Shown here: piece by piece, positions 51,670 through 60,270 of the stretch | Numbering within the stretch: the first letter of the stretch is position 1 | How the letters are laid out: each line of letters starts with the position of its first letter | NCBI GenBank assembly: GCA_019359415.1 | Contig: JAHHHH010000025.1 | Location: 1 to 64,000 of the forward strand | DNA length: 64,000 nt | Direction: 5' to 3' | DNA from: Iphinoe sp. HA4291-MV1 | GTDB taxonomy: Bacteria > Cyanobacteriota > Cyanobacteriia > Cyanobacteriales > Nostocaceae | Program-made: the position numbers and the translations under genes | The notes under the pieces: generated by a model | What the model saw: only the letters and a program-made list of their open reading frames with translations | Databases searched by the model: none | What the model was told of the DNA's origin: nothing

Positions 51670-52038
51670 ATGGCATACTTTTATTCTATTCGTGGTTGGT
51701 TGGAAGTTGAGCCAGAGAACTTTGCTAGTGCTATTGATGTCGTCAAATCTCTACAAGAGAGTTATCCAAAGGATACGCAAACAGGTTTATATTTACAAGG
51801 CTGGTGCTGGAAGGAACAACCAATTAATTGGACGCACTATTTATTTTATGGTGCAGATGTCACTGAGGATGGCTTGGAATTTTTTGAGAATACGCTAAAT
51901 AAATTAATAGCAAAGAAATTGAATTTATCTGGTTATTTTCATGCTCAAGGCGAGGATGGTGAGAGAAATTTCATTTACAAGGTGACTGACGACAATTTGT
52001 GGGTGGAAATGGGCAGTATTTTGGTAGTAGTGACTTAA
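51670..52038 (+). CDS. Hypothetical protein, possible immunity partner
   Basis: The 122-residue protein, YSIRGWLEVEPENFASAIDV followed by aromatic and acidic stretches (GLYLQGWCWKEQPINWTHYLFYGADVTEDGLEFF), has no domain I can name. It is acidic and compact, as immunity proteins of nuclease toxins usually are. Its ATG follows the toxin-like gene's stop after one base, so the two are surely co-translated. Function as immunity protein is inferred from the arrangement only. The 276 bp that follow hold no clear gene, only a 19-codon frame near 52168-52227. Confidence 0.45.
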   Translation: MAYFYSIRGWLEVEPENFASAIDVVKSLQESYPKDTQTGLYLQGWCWKEQPINWTHYLFYGADVTEDGLEFFENTLNKLIAKKLNLSGYFHAQGEDGERNFIYKVTDDNLWVEMGSILVVVT

Positions 52039-52314
52039 GGAGAATTTAGAGATGTTGGTCATAACAATTGTAGTAGAATAGGGAATAATATTTTTTAATA
52101 AACTTTTCATTGACTTCCTATTTTCTCGCAACAATGACCCAATCTTAACAAAAGCAACAAGTTTCAATGGCTGGAATTGTCAAAGATGCTGGATTAACTA
52201 TCGAGGAATTCCAGCAGCTTTTGTAAAAATTGGAGGATTGCCCCATAAAATTTACCACAGGGCTTAGCGACCAAAGTGGTAACTTGTGTAAGTCATTTTT
52301 TAATGAGGTAAATC

Positions 52315-52653
52315 ATGCAACTAGAAGATTACTTCGACTTTCAGCGTCCCGATGATATTCGAGTCAAAGGTACAAGGGTAGGAATTGAAACTATCCTTTA
52401 CGAGTACATTCATCGCGCTCGAACTCCTGAGGAGATTGCAAACATTTACACATCATTAACTCTAGAACAAGTTTATGCAACAATTCTTTACTACCTGCAT
52501 AACAAAGAAGCTGTAAGCGCTTATATAGCTGATTGGTTGGAGTGGAGTCACAGGATGCAGGAAGAACAGCGACGTAATCCTCCACCAGTTGTCGTCAAAT
52601 TGATGAAGTTAAAAGCGCAAAGAGAAGCAATGAGAAAAGCAAATGACTCTTAA
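52315..52653 (+). CDS. DUF433 protein (antitoxin-like)
   Basis: The 112-residue protein contains IRVKGTRVGIETILYEYIHRARTPEEIANIYTSLTLEQVYATILYYLHNKEAVSAYI. This is the DUF433 winged-helix domain, normally the antitoxin-like partner of DUF5615 proteins. The C-terminus is basic (LMKLKAQREAMRKANDS). It overlaps the DUF5615 gene by 11 bp, so the two form one operon. Confidence 0.82.
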   Translation: MQLEDYFDFQRPDDIRVKGTRVGIETILYEYIHRARTPEEIANIYTSLTLEQVYATILYYLHNKEAVSAYIADWLEWSHRMQEEQRRNPPPVVVKLMKLKAQREAMRKANDS

Positions 52654-53008
52654 ATATCTGCTGGATGAAAATGTTGCTCCTCTTTATCAAGCTCAACTTC
52701 GACGACAAAAGCCTGATTTAGTTGTCTGGGTAGTTGGAGAACCTGGTACTCCTCCTAAAAGCACCCTAGACCCAGAGATATTATGCTGGTGTGAGGAGCA
52801 TGACTTCCTGCTGGTTACAAATAACCGTAGATCTATGCCAGTACATTTGGTTGAACATATTAACCAAAGTCGTCATGTACCAGGTATTTTGATTCTGAAT
52901 GATAAATTGACTATTGGGCAGAACATTAATGAGTTAATTTTAATTGCTGAAGTGTCTTTTGATGGTGAATATCAAAACCAAATTGTTCACCTACCACTAC
53001 CGCAATAG
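52643..53008 (+). CDS. DUF5615 PIN-like protein (toxin-like)
   Basis: The 121-residue protein begins KYLLDENVAPLYQAQL (first acidic pair of a PIN-like fold). It continues with DPEILCWCEEHDFLLVTNNRRSMP (second acidic cluster and the TxNxRxMP strand). DUF5615 proteins are predicted Mg-dependent RNases related to VapC and pair with DUF433. Whether this pair is an active toxin-antitoxin module is untested. Confidence 0.8.
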   Translation: MTLKYLLDENVAPLYQAQLRRQKPDLVVWVVGEPGTPPKSTLDPEILCWCEEHDFLLVTNNRRSMPVHLVEHINQSRHVPGILILNDKLTIGQNINELILIAEVSFDGEYQNQIVHLPLPQ

Positions 53009-53061
53009 CAATATTTTTTGTTATTTCAGTTACTTTTTCCACAGCTAATGACTACTGACAG

Positions 53062-54330
53062 CTAGAATACTGTACCGTCGCTTTCTATTTGTATGGGGGG
53101 TGCGCCATTTTTTCTACGTTCAGCAGCAATTTTTCGCCCAGCTGTCCAAGTTCCACCTTGCAGAATTTTCACTAGTGGTAGTTCTTCGGCGCTCATGCCC
53201 AACTTATCACGTACTGTAGCGGCGATGCGATCCAAGAGAATCACAGTGAGAGCACGCCATTCAACGATAATCTCTGATGCAACTGAATGAGACTGTAGCA
53301 AAATTTCTGAGCGTTTAGGGCTAATAAGTCCCAAATCAAGGCATAATCCCCCATTGCGGTATTCTGCTAATCCAGTGAGAGCATCCAAACCAGTTATTTC
53401 CAAACCAAGTTCCTGTAGAGGTTCAAGTAGAGAATAGGTAAGCCACTGGGACAGTTTGTGAAATGGCACTAAGCCATCATCAGCAACACTTGGATGAAAC
53501 CAAACATCCCCCAGATTCATTCCAGCAACCTCAATTCGTCCAGACCAAATATTACTAAGTCCTTCCAGAACTACAGTCAACACAGTTGCAGCGGCGAGTT
53601 GTTTGTTGCAAGATTTTTCTATGAGATAGTTTACCAGATTGCCCGGACGGGGATTTTGTTTCCCAAATAAATGAGGTGAAGAAAGTAGGGACTGACCCAA
53701 TTTTTGCAACAATTTTAACCGTCCAGCAATACCCACTAAGGGATTTTCTGCATTGACACCAAACCCATCTGCCAACTCTTTTTCTGTTAAGGCTTGCAGT
53801 CTTTGAGCATCAACTTGCAAAGGTGCTGTCTGCTTGTCACTAGAAAAAGTTCCATCACAAAACATCTGAAAACTAGCAACTGCTAAACCTTCGGAACGTC
53901 TAAAATCTAGCTGAGTCTCTCGCTCGTGATAGTACCAATTTTCCCCCGCACCCGCATCTAGTAAAACACTGATAATCGCCAAATCAAACTTAGCAGCAGC
54001 TTTTTCTAGAGGCGTGAGTCCCGCTAACCTCTCATCCAACAGAAAGAGACGCTGCACATCCCCAGCCTCAAAATGTCGCCAGCGGCTGTGAAAAGGAATC
54101 TGCAAATCTGGGTATTGTTCCCGCATAACCTCAATAACATACTCCGCCACTTTTGGCAAGTGTGTCAAATCGCAACTAAAGTAATGCAACTTACCTTCAA
54201 TAGCCAACTCAAACAATTGCCCACAACGTTCCCGAATTGCACTAGGCGATCGCAAATAAGCAACCAACTCCTTGCCCTCTGTTCTTGGCGTTTTTGGTGT
54301 TTTGGCGGTTCCCATATCCATTCTGCTCAC
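53062..54330 (-). CDS. URC4/Urg3 family protein (DUF1688)
   Basis: The 422-residue protein matches DUF1688: RSPSAIRERCGQLFELAIEGKLHYF, FHSRWRHFEAGDV, KAAAKFDLAIISVLLDAGAG, WYYHE and RSEGLAVASFQMF in order, with RPGNLVNYL and WFHPS later. In the yeast Lachancea, URC4 is required for uracil catabolism by the URC route. Its biochemical step is not fully known. It lies 131 bp downstream of the URC1-like gene (54462) on the same strand, the same partner as in other bacteria with this route. A heptamer repeat (TGCCCAT)n fills part of the gap. Confidence 0.82.
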   Translation of the reverse strand: MSRMDMGTAKTPKTPRTEGKELVAYLRSPSAIRERCGQLFELAIEGKLHYFSCDLTHLPKVAEYVIEVMREQYPDLQIPFHSRWRHFEAGDVQRLFLLDERLAGLTPLEKAAAKFDLAIISVLLDAGAGENWYYHERETQLDFRRSEGLAVASFQMFCDGTFSSDKQTAPLQVDAQRLQALTEKELADGFGVNAENPLVGIAGRLKLLQKLGQSLLSSPHLFGKQNPRPGNLVNYLIEKSCNKQLAAATVLTVVLEGLSNIWSGRIEVAGMNLGDVWFHPSVADDGLVPFHKLSQWLTYSLLEPLQELGLEITGLDALTGLAEYRNGGLCLDLGLISPKRSEILLQSHSVASEIIVEWRALTVILLDRIAATVRDKLGMSAEELPLVKILQGGTWTAGRKIAAERRKNGAPPIQIESDGTVF

Positions 54331-54412
54331 TCCTCCTGTATTGCTACACCCTAGAAGAGGAGGGGGAGATGGGGAAGCAAGGAGCAGAAAGAGTTAATGG
54401 ACAATTATTTCT

Positions 54413-54446
54413 TTGCCCATTGCCCATTGCCCATTGCCCATTTTCC
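54413..54446. repeat. TGCCCAT heptamer tandem repeat
   Basis: About four and a half TGCCCAT/TGCCCATT units lie between the two URC genes. The same unit recurs at 60146-60200. Confidence 0.75.
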
Positions 54447-54461
54447 CTTGTCCTCTTAAAC

Positions 54462-55721
54462 TCAATCAGCTAAGGAACGTCCCTTAACAGTAGCTAAACC
54501 GTCAGTATCCAATACCTCTGTTGTCGTGTAGTAACCGGCTGCCTTTTTCGCCTCTATCTCCACCCGCGCGTCTTGGGGAATCAACTCTTCTGGAAGTGGT
54601 ATTCGTTCCACAATCTCAATTCCTGATTGAGTAATGGCGTTGTACTTCATATTACTCATTGATATCATACGGTCGATACGGGTAATACCCAGCCAGTGCA
54701 ACACATCGGGCATCAATTCTTGGAATCGCATATCTTGCACGCCAGCTACACACTCAGTGCGGTTAAAATAGGCATCAGCGCGATCGCCACCCTCTTGACG
54801 CTTGCGGGCGTTGTAAACCAGGAATTTCGTCACCTCTCCCAAAGCACGTCCCTCCTTACGAGAGTACACAACGATACCAGCACCACCCTCTTGCGCTGTT
54901 TGTACGCAAACCTCAATACCGTGTACCAGATAGGGGCGACAGGTGCAAATGTCCGACCCAAAGACATCGGAACCGTTACATTCATCATGTATCCGCACTG
55001 CTACAGGCTTATCAGGGTCAGTAATAGCTGCTACATCCCCAACGATATAGACAGTCACCCCGCCAATTGGTGGCAAAAACACCTCCAAATCAGGTCGCGT
55101 CACTAATTCTGGGAACATTCCTCCAGTTTGTTCAAATAGGGCGCGGCGTAACTCCCCTTCTGTGATATTGAATCGCTTGGCAATTCCTGGTAAGTACCAA
55201 ACTGGTTCAATTGCGGCTTTTGTGACCACTAAATCGCCACCAGGTTTCATAACCTTGCCATCAATATGCAAGCGTCCTTTGACCACCGCTTCTTGTAATT
55301 CGAGTATGTTGATATGCGCCTTTGTGATGGCGATCGTGGGACGAATGTCATATCCCTGCGCGTAGTATGATGCAAAAACCTCACCAACAATCCCTCCAAA
55401 CGGATCAAGCGAAACAATTTTCTCTGGATCAGCCCAGCTGGGGTATGGTCCAATATATTCTATTGGAGATGTGTTGGTAAGATCCGCCCTGTGATCTGAC
55501 TGAAGGACTCCGCTAGCCACCGCTAATGCCCGATAAATCGCATAACCACCAGAGTGAGTACCAATCACATTGCGGTGTGCCTGCTTGGTCAGCGTGGCAA
55601 TTACTGGTCCGCGTTGCATCGGATCGGCTGCTCCCCATTGGATGGAAATTGGTTTGGGACCAAAGCGACTGGGATGCGAAGTGAGAACAATATGCCCGGA
55701 AACGCTTTTTTGCTTTGGCAT
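54462..55721 (-). CDS. URC1-like GTP cyclohydrolase II family protein
   Basis: The 419-residue protein has a C-terminal GTP cyclohydrolase II domain with the zinc site in HDECNGSDVFGSDICTC (Cys-x10-Cys-x-Cys) and the arginine motif YSRKEGRALGEVTK. The N-terminal half (VLTSHPSRFGPKPISIQWG...) is an extra domain not found in RibA. This is the form of URC1, needed for uracil breakdown, rather than riboflavin synthesis. Also unlike RibA, EGRALGEV replaces EGRGIGL. It is the upstream gene of the pair with the DUF1688 gene. Confidence 0.8.
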   Translation of the reverse strand: MPKQKSVSGHIVLTSHPSRFGPKPISIQWGAADPMQRGPVIATLTKQAHRNVIGTHSGGYAIYRALAVASGVLQSDHRADLTNTSPIEYIGPYPSWADPEKIVSLDPFGGIVGEVFASYYAQGYDIRPTIAITKAHINILELQEAVVKGRLHIDGKVMKPGGDLVVTKAAIEPVWYLPGIAKRFNITEGELRRALFEQTGGMFPELVTRPDLEVFLPPIGGVTVYIVGDVAAITDPDKPVAVRIHDECNGSDVFGSDICTCRPYLVHGIEVCVQTAQEGGAGIVVYSRKEGRALGEVTKFLVYNARKRQEGGDRADAYFNRTECVAGVQDMRFQELMPDVLHWLGITRIDRMISMSNMKYNAITQSGIEIVERIPLPEELIPQDARVEIEAKKAAGYYTTTEVLDTDGLATVKGRSLAD

Positions 55722-56060
55722 AGTCGTTTCTTTTTCTCTTACTTTTTATAATTCTTAGTCATTAACGATTTCTGTACAACTATCACTGGAGTCATGACTT
55801 GTAAAAGTATGACATATTAATGACTAATCACTAATGACTCTAAATATCGAACCAAGGATTAATCGTATTGCAGACTACATAAAATAGCAAATTAATTGCT
55901 AATTTTTAATTCGAAAGTTCTGAGTTTTGAGCAATGAGTGCTGAGTATTTTTTATTTCATTTTTGAAATTTTACTTAGCAATCTGCACTTTTTAGTAACT
56001 AATTAGATAATAAGAATGTGCGAAATTTGATCCAAAGCAACTATCAACGACCTCGAATTC

Positions 56061-56531
56061 ATGGATTCTTTATTTATCAATTCCTTACTTGAAGACTTGA
56101 AAAATCCCGATGAAACAGTCCGCGATCAAGCGACCAGGAAAATCTGGCGCATTTGGTTTCAGCAAAAGGGAGTTCATGGACTGGAAGTAATTGAACGCAG
56201 TCAAAAGTTAATGGATTCTGGAAAAATTACTGAAGCCGAAGCTGTGCTAACAGAACTTATTAACGACCAACCAGATTTTGCCGAAGCTTGGAATCGCCGT
56301 GCTTTTCTTTACTATACTAACGGCAAGTATCAAAAGTCTCTAGCGGACTGTCAAAAGGTTGTTCAACTCAATCCAATACATTTCGGCGCACTTCACGGTA
56401 TGGGCTTGTGTTTTGCCGCTATGGGAGAGTATGTTGAAGCTATCAGAGTATTTCACCGTGCTTTGGAAATTCAACCGTATTCTCAAGTGAATCAAAAATT
56501 GATTTTGGAATGCACTCTCCGATTAAACTAA
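56061..56531 (+). CDS. TPR repeat protein
   Basis: The 156-residue protein has a short N-terminal helix (FINSLLEDLKNPDETVRDQATRKIWRIWF) and then three TPR units (about residues 40-145): RSQKLMDSGKITEAEAVLTELINDQPDFAEAWNRRAFLYYTNGKYQKSLADCQKVVQLNP and so on. It is probably a protein-interaction scaffold with unknown partner. The 338 bp before it hold AT-rich sequence and short TGACTAA/TGAGTGC repeats only. Confidence 0.78.
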   Translation: MDSLFINSLLEDLKNPDETVRDQATRKIWRIWFQQKGVHGLEVIERSQKLMDSGKITEAEAVLTELINDQPDFAEAWNRRAFLYYTNGKYQKSLADCQKVVQLNPIHFGALHGMGLCFAAMGEYVEAIRVFHRALEIQPYSQVNQKLILECTLRLN

Positions 56532-56628
56532 GACTATTAGGGTCTTTATTGAAACCGCAGATGCACGCAGATAAACAAGAGATGAGATTAAACTATTATC
56601 TGCGTCTGTCTGCGGTTCAAAGTTGCCC

Positions 56629-56691
56629 ATGATTCACATTGACGATTCCTATGGAGAGGGAGGCGGGCAAATTCTCCGTACCTCACCGAGT
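56629..56691 (+). pseudogene. 5' stump of an RNA 3'-terminal phosphate cyclase gene (rtcA)
   Basis: From ATG 56629 the frame reads MIHIDDSYGEGGGQILRTS, the conserved opening of RtcA cyclases, whose S-x-GEGGGQ-I-L-R loop binds nucleotide. After about 21 residues the similarity ends, and 20 bp further on the convergent glutathione transferase gene ends. The rest of the cyclase (over 300 residues) is missing. The gene was apparently cut by the event that placed the transferase here. Confidence 0.6.
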
Positions 56692-56709
56692 AGCTGCTTT
56701 ATCAATTGT

Positions 56710-57339
56710 TCACGAGAAGTCGTATTTGCCTCCACGCTCAAGCGCTCGTTTGTAAGCAGGTCGCGCATGAATCCGAGCAAGAAATTCCTTGAGTTTTGGT
56801 CGGCTCTCGACCTCTTCGGGTCGCATGGCGATCATTTCGAGAGGAAAGCTCATTTGGATATCGGCTGCGGTGAATTCGGAACCCGCGAACCACGTACTCT
56901 TACGAAATTCGCCTTCGATGTAGTCAAAGTGAAGCTTAATTTGGGGCGCGATGAATGCGTCCATCGCCTTACTGTCTCCTATTCCAAAATGCTCGAAGAT
57001 GAGCCTAAGAAGCAGCGGCGGCATTGCAGAGCCTTCAGCGTAGTGTAGCCAATACGTGTAACGCAGACGCTCGGGTGTACCGGGTGCTGGGACTAACCTA
57101 CCGTTACCGTAGTGATCCACTAGGTATTCGATGATAGCACCTGACTCGGCAATCGTGAGATCTGCATCTGTGATGACTGGTGACTTGCCGAGCGGATGAA
57201 CTTGGCGCAGCGACTCTGGTGCTAGCATTGTCTGAGGATCGCGTTCGTAGAACTTGATGTCGTATTCGATACCTAATTCTTCAAGCAGCCAGAGGACTCG
57301 CTGCGATCGCGAATTGTTGAGATGATGGACAATAATCAT
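56710..57339 (-). CDS. Glutathione S-transferase family protein
   Basis: The 209-residue protein has a thioredoxin-like N-terminal domain (IIVHHLNNSRSQRVLWLLEELGIEYDIKFYERD). The catalytic Ser or Arg is probably in NNSRSQR, followed by HPLGKSPVITD with the cis-proline and ESGAIIEYL for gamma-glutamyl contact. The helical C-terminal domain has the N-capping motif FTAADIQMSFPLE. It should conjugate glutathione to electrophiles. Its composition looks richer in G and C than the surroundings, and it abuts a broken rtcA gene, suggesting acquisition by transfer. Confidence 0.85.
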   Translation of the reverse strand: MIIVHHLNNSRSQRVLWLLEELGIEYDIKFYERDPQTMLAPESLRQVHPLGKSPVITDADLTIAESGAIIEYLVDHYGNGRLVPAPGTPERLRYTYWLHYAEGSAMPPLLLRLIFEHFGIGDSKAMDAFIAPQIKLHFDYIEGEFRKSTWFAGSEFTAADIQMSFPLEMIAMRPEEVESRPKLKEFLARIHARPAYKRALERGGKYDFS

Positions 57340-57468
57340 AAAATATTCCTCGTAGTACTCGTTACTATCCGACGAGGCTAATTTTTAACTAATTTCACTT
57401 ACATCCCATCTCTCTATAGGCTGGGATGTAATTCTTTTCAAATACAACTACGAATGACGAGTGATGAA

Positions 57469-58761
57469 TTACCCCTCATCAACAGAATGGGGCTTTTTGC
57501 CATCCAGTAAAGCACTCACAGTCATATCTCCCATAACATTGATGACAGTACGGCAGCGATCCAAAAACCAATCCACTGTGATCAATAAGGCAATATACTG
57601 TGTGGGTAAGCCAACGGAAGTGAACACCAGTGTCATCGTGACTAACCCAGCTTCTGGGATACCTGCTGCACCTACTGATGCAAAAATCGATGTCAGAATG
57701 ACAACAAACTGCTGCCCAAGATTCAGATGTAACCCAAGCACTTGGGAGATAAACAACGCAGATGTTGCCTCATAAAGCGCAGTACCATCATTGTTGAAAT
57801 TTGAGCCAACTAACGCCCCCAAAGAAGCAGAGGATTCTCGTAAGCCAATTTTGTTTTGCAAAGCCTCAAAAGTAATAGGCATCGTCGCTACTGAGGAATC
57901 AGTTGAGAAAGCTGTTAAAAAGGCATCAGAACCGCCACGCAGAAAGTTTAGAGGGTTCACCCAAGAACCAAATTTCACCCTAGTCAGGTAGTAGCAAGTT
58001 TGTAACGCCAATCCCACCAATACTGCTATGACGAATGCGCCTAGCGATTTAAACGGCTCAAAGCCTTTTTCAGCAACAGTTTTACCCACAATTCCAAAAA
58101 CTGCCAATGGCACCAGGGCAATAACCCAGTGGAGGATACGGACGATAGATTCAAACAGAATGCTGATGATGTTTTCTATGGGTTGGTATCCTATTTTACC
58201 TTGAGCAAGTTGCTCTGATTTTATTGCCCGCAGGACGATCGCAAAAGAAAGAGCAATAACGATAAGCTGAATGACATTGTTATCAACTAAAGGCTGAAGG
58301 ACGGCTTGTGGTACAGCGTCTTTCAATAATCCCCAAGGGTCAAAACTTTTACTGGCTGTTTCTCCACCCTCTGCAGCAGTCAAACTTCCCCACGTACCAG
58401 GACGCAGGACATTTGCCACGAAAAGTCCTATTATAATAGCGACTGTCGTGTTAGTAAACAGCAGCACCGCTAAACGCCTTCCTGCTGTACCAGGGATGTT
58501 GGTTGTCATAAAAGTATGCAATACTGCCATCAAAATCAGCGGCGTTGCAAGGGCGCGGAGAGCCTTGAGCACTAATTCAGCGGGAATTGCTAAAGTCTCT
58601 ATGAAGTTTTTATTTGCTGGACTGGGGTTTCCTGCACCTAATGCAACGCCCAATGCAACTGCGAGAATGAGCGCGATGACAATTTGTAAAGTGAGAGGAA
58701 TACGTTGCCACCAGTGGCGAGGTTTGGCTTCAAGGTTGTCGGTGCTGTCTGTTTCGTTCAT
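57469..58761 (-). CDS. Dicarboxylate/amino-acid:cation symporter (DAACS family)
   Basis: The 430-residue protein has about eight helices and two re-entrant hairpins. AFSTDSSVATMPITFEALQ is the serine-rich hairpin 1, NFNNDGTALYEATSALFISQVLG is the TM7 NMDGT counterpart (here NNDGT), and TSIFASVGAAGIPEAGLVTMTLVFTSVGLP is hairpin 2. VDWFLDRCRTVINVMGD in TM8 binds the amino-acid group of substrate. The family imports glutamate, aspartate or C4-dicarboxylates with Na+ or H+. It is monocistronic, flanked by unrelated genes. Confidence 0.88.
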   Translation of the reverse strand: MNETDSTDNLEAKPRHWWQRIPLTLQIVIALILAVALGVALGAGNPSPANKNFIETLAIPAELVLKALRALATPLILMAVLHTFMTTNIPGTAGRRLAVLLFTNTTVAIIIGLFVANVLRPGTWGSLTAAEGGETASKSFDPWGLLKDAVPQAVLQPLVDNNVIQLIVIALSFAIVLRAIKSEQLAQGKIGYQPIENIISILFESIVRILHWVIALVPLAVFGIVGKTVAEKGFEPFKSLGAFVIAVLVGLALQTCYYLTRVKFGSWVNPLNFLRGGSDAFLTAFSTDSSVATMPITFEALQNKIGLRESSASLGALVGSNFNNDGTALYEATSALFISQVLGLHLNLGQQFVVILTSIFASVGAAGIPEAGLVTMTLVFTSVGLPTQYIALLITVDWFLDRCRTVINVMGDMTVSALLDGKKPHSVDEG

Positions 58762-58884
58762 GCAGGACGCTCAGTTAGCAATGTCACTATTAAAGCATCA
58801 CTTTGGATATTAGACCTCTTGCAAAAATCAAGGAGAATCTTATTAATAACTACAGCAGAATTGTTTATATACCACCTTGAAATC

Positions 58885-59676
58885 TCAGTATATACTTCTC
58901 ACAAGACCTCCATCAACCTGAATTGTCGTCCCAGTGATATATCCTGCTTGTTCCGACGCCAGAAATGCAACGAGTGCTGCTAATTCCTCTGGTTTGCCAA
59001 CTCGATGCAAAGGGATAGTTTTTGCAGTGTCATTAAGCGCCTCTTCCTCACTCATTCCTTGAGCTAGCTTTTCTTTCAGGACTACTGAACGTACTCTCTC
59101 AGTGAGGATGATCCCAGGAGCGACGTTATTCACAGTGATGTTGTAAGGACCTAGTTCATCAGATAGCAGTTTCGCAAGCCCTACAACTCCCATGCGAAAA
59201 CTCGTGGAGAGGACTGAATCTTCTAGTAAGGTTTTCACCGACACGCTAACAATATTGATAATGCGACCACTTCCCGTCTGACGCATATACGGTAGAACCA
59301 GTCGGCTAAACCGCACGGTACTCAGAAGGTTCAGTTCAAATGCAGCTTGCCAATGCCTGTCATCAAATGTATCAAACTTCCCAAAAGGAGGTCCTCCTGC
59401 GTTATTGACGAGAATATCGATACGACCAAACTCCTGTACCGTTGCAGCAACAATCGCTTCGACCTCTTCGATTTTGGTGACATCGACAGGAACAGCCAAA
59501 ACGCGGCTTCCACTGTGATGCTGAATCTCCTGTGCTGTCTTTTCCAATTGCTGCTGATTCCGCGCACCGATGATAACATTTGCACCCTCTGCTGCAAGTG
59601 CGGTGGCACTCGCTCGTCCCAACCCTTTACTGGCTGCTAGGACAAGTGCAACTTTCTCCTTAAGCCCTAAATCCAT
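58885..59676 (-). CDS. Short-chain dehydrogenase/reductase, atypical active site
   Basis: The 263-residue Rossmann-fold protein has the cofactor loop VLAASKGLGRASA (TGxxxGxG variant), VNNAGGPP and the C-terminal YITGTTIQVDGG. At the active site the usual YxxxK is replaced. Around INIVSVSVKTLLEDSVLSTSFRMGVVGLAK the position of the tyrosine holds serine/phenylalanine, while the lysine remains. A known sub-branch of so-called 3-oxoacyl reductases shares this change, so the standard reduction mechanism is doubtful. No fatty-acid genes adjoin it. Confidence 0.82.
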   Translation of the reverse strand: MDLGLKEKVALVLAASKGLGRASATALAAEGANVIIGARNQQQLEKTAQEIQHHSGSRVLAVPVDVTKIEEVEAIVAATVQEFGRIDILVNNAGGPPFGKFDTFDDRHWQAAFELNLLSTVRFSRLVLPYMRQTGSGRIINIVSVSVKTLLEDSVLSTSFRMGVVGLAKLLSDELGPYNITVNNVAPGIILTERVRSVVLKEKLAQGMSEEEALNDTAKTIPLHRVGKPEELAALVAFLASEQAGYITGTTIQVDGGLVRSIY

Positions 59677-59772
59677 GATACGGATCCTTATCCTCTACAA
59701 AACGGTGTCACCGCTGCTTTCTTCAAAGTCTACCATTGCAAAAATGTAGATGATTTCTGTAAACAATGGGAA

Positions 59773-60270
59773 CGTACAAAAGGGAGCATCCCAAATGTGT
59801 AAATTTCTTTTATTTTGTAGTGCGGGCTAGAAGCCCGCTTCTGTAATGAAAGTAGGGAGCAAGATGCTCCCACTACCGTTTTTTTTACAAAATTGGGATG
59901 CTCCCCGTACAAAACCTATTTCGGCACAGGTCAACTTGGCGGATGCCAACCTGCTTGAACCCAGTTTTTACGCACAGTAATAGGCGCAGCCTCTGGGACA
60001 GGAGAAGGACTCAGCACTCAGCCGTGCCGCCTACGTGGACTGATTCTAGCCTGCGGAGGCAGGCTTTGTTTGTGAGCCAGTGACTTCCAGTCTGGGGGAT
60101 AATTTACACATTTGGGATGCTCCGGTAGAAGAGAAGAATAATTTTTGCCCATTGCCCATTGCCCATTGCCCATTGCCCATTGCCCAATTCCCAATTCCCA
60201 TTTTCATTGCCTACAAACTGCGTTACCCTAATATACGCTTGGTGTTTTTAACTGCTGGCTGGAAACGCAT
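59773..60270. repeat. Repeat-filled gap before dnaE
   Basis: No gene is seen between 59677 and 60270. GGGAGCATCCCAA (59782-59794) is inverted at about 59893-59905. The longer GGAGCATCCCAAATGTGTAAATT (59783-59805) is inverted exactly at 60101-60123. Inside lie two small hairpins (GCGGGCT-AGA-AGCCCGC, about 59823-59839; GGGAGCA-AGA-TGCTCCC). TGCCCAT heptamers fill 60146-60200. All look like dispersed repeats stacked in one place. Confidence 0.7.

Noticed and set aside
52168-52227. A 19-codon frame (MAGIVKDAGLTIEEFQQLL) before the DUF433 gene
   Set aside because: Too short to judge and without a clear ribosome site. It may be the tail of a lost gene.
56623-57048. A 141-codon plus-strand frame starting with the rtcA-like sequence
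   Set aside because: Only the first 21 codons resemble RtcA. The rest is antisense to the glutathione transferase gene.
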